A stretch of 64,000 nt of DNA from Pyronema omphalodes (Eukaryota > Ascomycota > Pezizomycetes > Pezizales > Pyronemataceae): assembly GCA_024516155.1 (NCBI GenBank), contig JAJJXM010000050.1:124001-188000 (forward strand). The letters run 5' to 3'. Numbering within the stretch: the first letter of the stretch is position 1; the number at the start of each line of letters is the position of its first letter. The notes under the pieces are model-generated. The model searched no databases. It was not told the origin of the DNA and saw nothing but the letters and a program-made list of their open reading frames with translations. Below, in pieces: positions 58,581-64,000 of this stretch. Position numbers and translations under genes: made by a program.

Positions 58581-61100
58581 CTAACGGTAACGCCTGGCAT
58601 CCACCATGGGTGGTTGTACCATAGCGTACGCAAGCAACCCTATGATTCCCAAGATCGAAACAAGATTTACAGTCCTTCTGATTACGCCTACTCCCTCTCC
58701 TTTTTCAGCCCTACGCAGTTCCTTATCTTGTGTATCAGTCGACGTGTCGAATGGCACCGTTTCCACATTAGTCACCGTTGGGCGAACAACCTGCGTCGAG
58801 ATTGTATCCGAAATCGTATCATCAACCTGTGTTAACGGCTGTGACGACGACTTTGTCCAAGCCACCGACTCTGTCAGCACTTCTGTCAATGACTCTATCA
58901 ATGACTCTTTCAATGGCACTGATTCACGTGTCTTCGAATTACTTCCCATCGTTTGGGATGTATACAAAGCCAAAGCTTTTCTCGATGCCTCTTGAGCCGC
59001 TTTCAGAGACGCAACCATCCTTTCACCCTCCCGTTCAAGTCTCATTTCCCTTTCCAAATCCTCGCCGTTAATCTCTAAACCATCCGCCAATGTGTACCTC
59101 ATTTTTTGAACCTTCGGCCGTTGCGTGGTACATATTGCTTTTGTCTCTACATTTGAGCCATAGTATGGTAATTCCGAAATCGAACCTCTCCATTCCTGTA
59201 CTCTGGAACCTTCATAACGCTGACAAAACTCCTTTTGTGTCGGTATCTGAGAATAATCTACCGTCGAAAACACATATAACATCCCGGCAAGCAGTAGTAT
59301 AAAAAGAAGCCTCCGTAAAGTTCTCCGAATTAGACCTCCTGGTGGACAAATCATATACAAAACCGTGCTTGCGGTGATATAAATCTCCCTATAAATATCG
59401 AAGATATAAAAGAAAGGATGAAGAATACTAATCCCAACCATAAAAGCATTTACCACCGCAGAACCCGAGAGGATAAAATCCGTGATAAACCCCACCGACT
59501 CAGGATGGAAGTACATCAACATAAATAAAATGGCACAAACAACCGGCGGGACGACGACAAAAGGACTTCCAATCCGTTTGAGAGGCTGATAAAAGGAACT
59601 CTTAACTCTCGGTTGGATTGGGTATGCAATGTATGATGGTATCTCCTGCTTCCCAAACATTCTCTCATAGTCTTCTCTGTACTTCTCCCGATCACCTTCA
59701 TATTGATCAGACCAGTAATCATCTTTCGGATCACATCCTGGGGGGTATCCCGATTCCCATTCCGATTCTGATTCTGATTCCTCATTATTATCCCAACCAG
59801 TTTCACCACTCTGATATATCCTCGGAACATCCGGCGTAGTTTTTTCAGTAGTATACCCCGAATCAGCGGTACGCAGGGACTTGCTACCACGGCTTCGAAC
59901 AAATCTGTCACTATTGACCGGATTTTCAGCCCGCGGTGAAACCGGGACATCGGGATACCATGCTTCGCCATCGGGTTTGTAGCGTGGGCTTGTCCAAAAG
60001 GGAGGATCGGGTGCTGTTAGACCGATGCGGGATAATGTCTCCTTCCATTTCTGGGCTTCTTCTGCTGCGGTTAGGGATATATGCTTTTTTGTGTCTTCTT
60101 GCTCTTTCCATCCTTCCCACCCGTCTTGCTCTTCTCGCACTTCTCGCGCTTCGAAGTTTGGCTGTGCGGTGTTAGGACTTGAAGAGTATCCATTACTAGC
60201 TGCTTGATGTCCCTGACCAGGAAATCGTCCACCATACTGTCGATCTTGGGCATCTTGTCGATCCTGGGCGTCCTGGGCGTCCTGAGACTCTGATCCAGGC
60301 TCATAACCAGAATAACTATCCCAATTTCCCTCGACCAAATCACCATTACCCGAATTTTCATCGCTTGGCAAAGCCTGTGCATAAGTATCCCATGCATTTC
60401 CGTTTTTATTGTCATCGTATATTGAGCTTGGTCTTGGCAGATTATAAGGATAAGGTGCTGGTAGACCGGCGCCGGATAGTGTCTCTTCCCATTTTTGTAG
60501 GTCGTCTGCGGCTTCTGTGGTCATGGGTGTATGATCCTCTGATGCTTCGGCTTCTGGGGTCCTGAATATATGATTGTCTGTTGAGTACTGCTCTTCTGTT
60601 GAGTATTGCTGGTATTGCTGGTATTGCTCTTCTGTTGGGTATTGCTCATACTGTCCTTCTGTTGGGTATTGCTCGTCTGTTTCGTTTTGCTGGTATTGCC
60701 CATATTGCTGGTATTGCTCTTCTGTTTCGTTTTGCTGGTATTGCTCATATTGCTGGTATTGGTTTTCTGTTGAGTATTGTTCTTCTGTCGGGTATTGCTG
60801 GTATTGCTCTTCTGTTTCATATTCTTCCTCTTGCTCATATTTCCCCTCTTGCTCATATTCCCCCTCTTGCTCATATTCCCCCTCCTGCTCATATCCCTCA
60901 TATCCCCCCTCTTGCTCATATCCCTCATATTCCCCCTCTTGCTCATCTTCCCCCTCCTGCTCTTCTGGCTCTTCAGCGTGAAGCATCATACCCTGCTCAG
61001 AATCGTAGGCAGAGGGCGAGGAATATTGATTTCCATCTGCGGCTGGTGAATTCCAACTACCATGTTGGCGTCGTTGGATTGGTCCTTCGTGGTTAAACAT
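58581..61100 (-). CDS. Large Gln/Glu/Tyr-repeat membrane protein, function unknown
   Basis: One exon of 839 codons. Seen: residues ~45-185 are short repeats, first EQEGEYEGY-type, then EEQYQQYPTEEQY-type. A charged, Ser/Asp-rich disordered region reaches ~500 and includes two related segments, LQKWEETLSGAGLPAPYPYN and AQKWKETLSRIGLTAPDPP (~208 and ~355). A four-helix hydrophobic cluster follows at ~514-615 (PPVVCAILFMLMYF, FILSGSAVVNAFMVGISILH, ITASTVLYMICPP, LLFILLLAGMLYVFST). A Cys-containing segment and a Lys/Glu-rich helix come next, and a final helix lies at ~812-829. I recognise no family. The repeats are encoded by slippage-prone DNA and probably vary between strains. The plus-strand frames opposite are shadows. 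Confidence 0.8.
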   Translation of the reverse strand: MFNHEGPIQRRQHGSWNSPAADGNQYSSPSAYDSEQGMMLHAEEPEEQEGEDEQEGEYEGYEQEGGYEGYEQEGEYEQEGEYEQEGKYEQEEEYETEEQYQQYPTEEQYSTENQYQQYEQYQQNETEEQYQQYGQYQQNETDEQYPTEGQYEQYPTEEQYQQYQQYSTEEQYSTDNHIFRTPEAEASEDHTPMTTEAADDLQKWEETLSGAGLPAPYPYNLPRPSSIYDDNKNGNAWDTYAQALPSDENSGNGDLVEGNWDSYSGYEPGSESQDAQDAQDRQDAQDRQYGGRFPGQGHQAASNGYSSSPNTAQPNFEAREVREEQDGWEGWKEQEDTKKHISLTAAEEAQKWKETLSRIGLTAPDPPFWTSPRYKPDGEAWYPDVPVSPRAENPVNSDRFVRSRGSKSLRTADSGYTTEKTTPDVPRIYQSGETGWDNNEESESESEWESGYPPGCDPKDDYWSDQYEGDREKYREDYERMFGKQEIPSYIAYPIQPRVKSSFYQPLKRIGSPFVVVPPVVCAILFMLMYFHPESVGFITDFILSGSAVVNAFMVGISILHPFFYIFDIYREIYITASTVLYMICPPGGLIRRTLRRLLFILLLAGMLYVFSTVDYSQIPTQKEFCQRYEGSRVQEWRGSISELPYYGSNVETKAICTTQRPKVQKMRYTLADGLEINGEDLEREMRLEREGERMVASLKAAQEASRKALALYTSQTMGSNSKTRESVPLKESLIESLTEVLTESVAWTKSSSQPLTQVDDTISDTISTQVVRPTVTNVETVPFDTSTDTQDKELRRAEKGEGVGVIRRTVNLVSILGIIGLLAYAMVQPPMVDARRYR
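60640..60960. repeat. Coding minisatellite in the Gln/Glu/Tyr-repeat protein
   Basis: On the plus strand, imperfect CATATTCCCCCTCTTGCT units (60830-60960) and TATTGCTCTTCTGTTG/GGTATTGC units (60580-60830) underlie the repeated N-terminal residues of the minus-strand gene. Unit lengths are multiples of three, so the frame is kept. Confidence 0.8.
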
Positions 61101-62048
61101 CTTTACAGATTGTGAAGCTTCGAAGATTATGTGGGGCTTCTTTGTGGAGCTTCTTTGTTTAGTTATTTGGATATTTGGATATACTGATGAGATGGATAGT
61201 TGGGTAGGTAAAGTATATTGGTGATTCCTGGATTCCTGGGTGTATATATGCTGCTAGGCTTAGTTGTTTGGTAGACGGGAATAGTGGTGAACTCTACCCT
61301 CGGAGGAACTTTAAAGGACATAATCTTTCGGGTTGAACTTGGCAAGATGAACCGATCGAGCTGAGGTGATTTGGTTTTTGGTTTGGGGGGATTATTAGGT
61401 TGCAACATGAATGATGCGATTTGGGGGAGGGGGGTTCTTTATACATATGGGAAGACGGACAAGGACAAAGAATTGATATTTCTTCGGAAGTAAAAAAACA
61501 AAAAGAAGACATTGGGTATGAATTTACTTTCTACTAAAAAAAGTAACTTAACTTAACTTATAATACAGATAAAATGACATAACATGATATAACAAAGAAT
61601 CAAAATACAGAATATCTACAGAATTTAAACCACAAAGGGAAATAACTGAAATCAATGCAGAATATAGCTAACTATAATGCATAGGATATCGTATAGTAAC
61701 AGAGAACTCCGTTTTTTCTATACTACCTACTATAACGTTTATGCAATTTGACATTAATTTATCCCGTTTCCTACTTCACCTACTCCTCCTGCTACACCTC
61801 CTCCCTAAGTGCTCCTTCTCATTCTCCTCTACTTTTCCAAGATTCTACTGCACACATCTCATAAATCTACTTCCTTCTTCCTACCATGCATTACGCATTA
61901 CAAATTACCGCCCATAATAACCCATTTTCCAGGGCATTCTCTTAAACAGTCATCTTCATATTCGGGCGTCTGCTGTGAAGTCTCCTAGTATCGAGTTCCT
62001 TCTTCATATTATACTATATCCGCATTAGCCATGTATCCCCTTATCCTA
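61101..62048. other. Intergenic between repeat membrane protein and MARVEL protein
   Basis: AT-rich sequence holding the promoter of the upstream-facing gene and the 3' region of the MARVEL gene. No gene seen. Confidence 0.5.
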
Positions 62049-62513
62049 TTATCCCCCAAAGACCAGGACAAAACTCACAAACGCCACAATCCCCGAAACC
62101 GCGGCCGTAGTAGCAGCAAACCACAAAAACGCCGTCAAAGCATTTGCCTCTTTACATCTCTTCTCCGGATTATACCCACCACCATTCAAAATTCCATTTC
62201 TCCAATGATTCCTATCGCCACAACCCTTACCACCTAATTGCGCTGCCATTGCGATACCCGCGCAGAACAGGAAAATGAAGTTTAATACGTCGAGGGTTAT
62301 TACGGCAATGGGATTGCGGATGCGTTCGATAAATAAGGCCGGGAGAAGGTAGAAAAGTGATAATGCGGATAGGGCTAAAGCAAAGATGGAGTAGTTGAGA
62401 CGTGTGGGTGTCCCTCCGTGGAATTGTTGCTGGAGTAAGGCGCCGCAGAGACCTAAGGCGATAGTGGTGAAACCGAGATGGAGGAGCCGGGTGAGGGATT
62501 CGAAGATACGCAT
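62049..62513 (-). CDS. MARVEL-domain four-helix membrane protein (Nce102-like)
   Basis: A single exon of 154 residues starts at the ATG at 62513 (MRIFESLTRLLHLGFTTIAL). The frame is open further upstream (to 62714), but that part has an unrelated AT-rich composition. Seen: four hydrophobic segments (~9-30, ~40-60, ~68-95, ~128-152); helix 1 is followed by a short loop with QFHGGTPTRLNYSIF. A loop between helices 3 and 4 holds Cys residues and a GKGCGDRNHW motif. Length and topology match fungal MARVEL proteins related to Nce102, which organise plasma-membrane domains. Direct orthology is not claimed. Confidence 0.8.
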   Translation of the reverse strand: MRIFESLTRLLHLGFTTIALGLCGALLQQQFHGGTPTRLNYSIFALALSALSLFYLLPALFIERIRNPIAVITLDVLNFIFLFCAGIAMAAQLGGKGCGDRNHWRNGILNGGGYNPEKRCKEANALTAFLWFAATTAAVSGIVAFVSFVLVFGG

Positions 62514-64000
62514 TGTTGATGTGCTGTGGGTTATTGGTGGTTGGTGTTGGATGGTTTTTGGATGCTGGTTTTTTTGGTGGATTGTTCTAGGTTTTGAGGA
62601 TACGGGTGATGGATTATTAAAAGCGAAACATAGACTGAATATGGGGTTATTATATCGAGTGATTGTTATTAGCACAATACATAGTATTAAAAAAATTATC
62701 TTCCTCCTCAGCACTATAGTGGCGGGTAATGGATGGTTACAGCGCTTGAAAATGCGGTTAAAGGCTCGTTGGGATTAGTGTGCGGTTGAGCGCGGGTAAT
62801 GGGTTAAGCGGAGCGGATAGACGGTATGTCACGGGATGGAAAATTTGTAAGGGGGGTTAGGGATCTTGGAGATTTTGTTGGATCTGTGTATCCTTTTTTT
62901 GGTTTTAGCAGCGTTGAAGCTATCGGTAGGAATCCGAGTGGTTGGTTTCGTAGGTATGATGAGGTTATGATGCGGCGGCTGGCGGCTAGGAGGCGAGGGG
63001 AGATCTTGAGATTTTCTGGACTATCACATATCTAACTGCGTTTTCTGATTTACTAACAAGACTTTTGCAGAAGAGAATTTCTTCCGGAAACTTGTTGCTC
63101 TTGTTTACTCTAAAAAATTAAACGGATGACGTTCGATATTACGCTAGAAGGGTCAGTGGGACATCATGAATGCCCTTTTTGTGGTCTGAGAATTTATCGA
63201 AGTTCTCATGTTTAGCCTCTTGCTCAGGGGTAATTTCCTTAAGGCTGCTCTATTGCGGCCGGTGGCTTCGGCTCACTGATTCTCGACTAAGCAATGCAGA
63301 AATAAAGTGTCGTTAGGGAGTATTTTTCTGGTGAATATGTATTGAGAATTCATCAATTTTTACCTTACAGTTCAAACAGTAGTGCTGAGATCAGACGCCT
63401 CATTGGATCTAGATATATGTACTTTACAGCAGGTGTGCTGTTTCACGATTTAAAGTTTAGTGTATGACGTACGACATCGTCTCACAGATGAGGCTCTGCT
63501 CTCAGAAATGTCCCTGGCTAACAAACAAGGGATCTCCTAGCCAGTGGCATCGTGAACCGGTTAAAGAGTCTAGAACAATAATATGAGACAACAGCTCACG
63601 AGGTGAATTTTGACGTGAGAAGTTTAAGATGTACGAATATTCATGAGTAATGCCACATGCTTACCTGCTACACTATAAAAGAAACTTTATTTACATCATT
63701 TCATCCCTTCTTAAAATGCTTACCCGCGTGAACCCTATTGGTACTACCGTAGGAGATCCCTTCCAGCCATACATCTTGACTTCATGTGGCATCGGCACCG
63801 GAACACGTTCCAGACCTTCCTCGGGTAGAAGCAGCAGCCACGATGAGTTTCACTGCATATTCCAATTTGGACTGTGGCACAAAAAAATACATCTCTTTGT
63901 TTCATGTTTTCATGTTTTCGAGTTTCTTGTGATTCTTAAACTCGAATATAACTCATCTGTAAACATGTTGAGCTCAAAATTAATATCTTTCTTGGCGTTT
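62514..64000. other. Intergenic to window end, possible edge exon
   Basis: No confident gene. On minus, 63733-63850 reads VPVPMPHEVKMYGWKGSPTV and VPIGFTR followed by a GTAAGC donor-like site, which may be an exon of a gene reaching past the window. On plus, a frame from 63716 stays open to the end. The two cannot both be right, and neither has other support. Confidence 0.35.

Noticed and set aside
60574..61096. Plus-strand Tyr/Cys/Ser and Ile/Ala/Leu repeat frames
   Set aside because: They are antisense shadows of the coding minisatellite in the 839-residue minus-strand gene.

Overview
The window looks like nuclear DNA of a filamentous ascomycete. Nearly all genes are broken by 40-75 bp introns with GT(A/G)NGT donors, internal CTAAC/CTGAC-type branch sites and AG acceptors. 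The genes belong to families known from filamentous fungi: an ORMDL protein, mitochondrial Hsp78, a Zn2Cys6 regulator, a CBM18 protein, a MARVEL membrane protein and CorA-like proteins. The CorA-like paralogs and the kinase resemble families often expanded in Leotiomycetes. That placement is an inference from family memory, not a computed result. All gene models below were spliced by eye and checked for reading phase.

Layout. 1-3.1 kb holds no convincing gene and is dense in short tandem repeats. 3.1-6.1 kb carries a divergent pair: the ORMDL gene (minus) and a CCHC zinc-knuckle RNA-binding-type protein (plus). A tRNA-Cys(GCA) lies at 6.55 kb. 8.26-8.84 kb encodes a small secreted cysteine-rich protein. 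8.97-9.43 kb is a short Mutator-like element with a perfect 9 bp target duplication and a remnant of the transposase N-terminus. A 7-bp satellite array (10.15-10.41 kb) precedes a doubtful low-complexity gene. Then come mitochondrial Hsp78 (11.7-14.1 kb, with a heat-shock element upstream), an F-box protein (15.4-16.9 kb) and a spliced Zn2Cys6 regulator (19.0-20.1 kb).

20-33.5 kb is gene-poor. It has minisatellites, a ~180 bp degenerate tandem repeat, a secreted protein with three CBM18 chitin-binding modules (27.8-28.7 kb) and an 857 bp inverted-repeat element resembling a non-autonomous hAT. A small three-exon gene of unknown function sits at 33.6-34.1 kb.

35-48.5 kb is the most unusual part. 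Two paralogous CorA-like genes (35.4-37.5 and 45.7-47.8 kb, both minus) share exon structure, two exons of identical length and upstream flanking sequence. Both appear to carry a frameshift in exon 1. Between them lies a protein kinase gene with a long N-terminal extension (41.6-43.6 kb).

51.9-62.5 kb returns to ordinary gene content: a nucleoside hydrolase, a Tma17-like coiled-coil protein, a C2H2 zinc-finger protein, a large Gln/Glu/Tyr-repeat membrane protein and a MARVEL-domain protein.

The housekeeping-type genes cover sphingolipid control, RNA handling, mitochondrial proteostasis, nucleoside salvage and plasma-membrane organisation. They are not obviously linked to each other. The accessory part combines surface or secreted proteins, repeat elements and a decaying duplicated locus, as expected of a fast-evolving chromosomal region.
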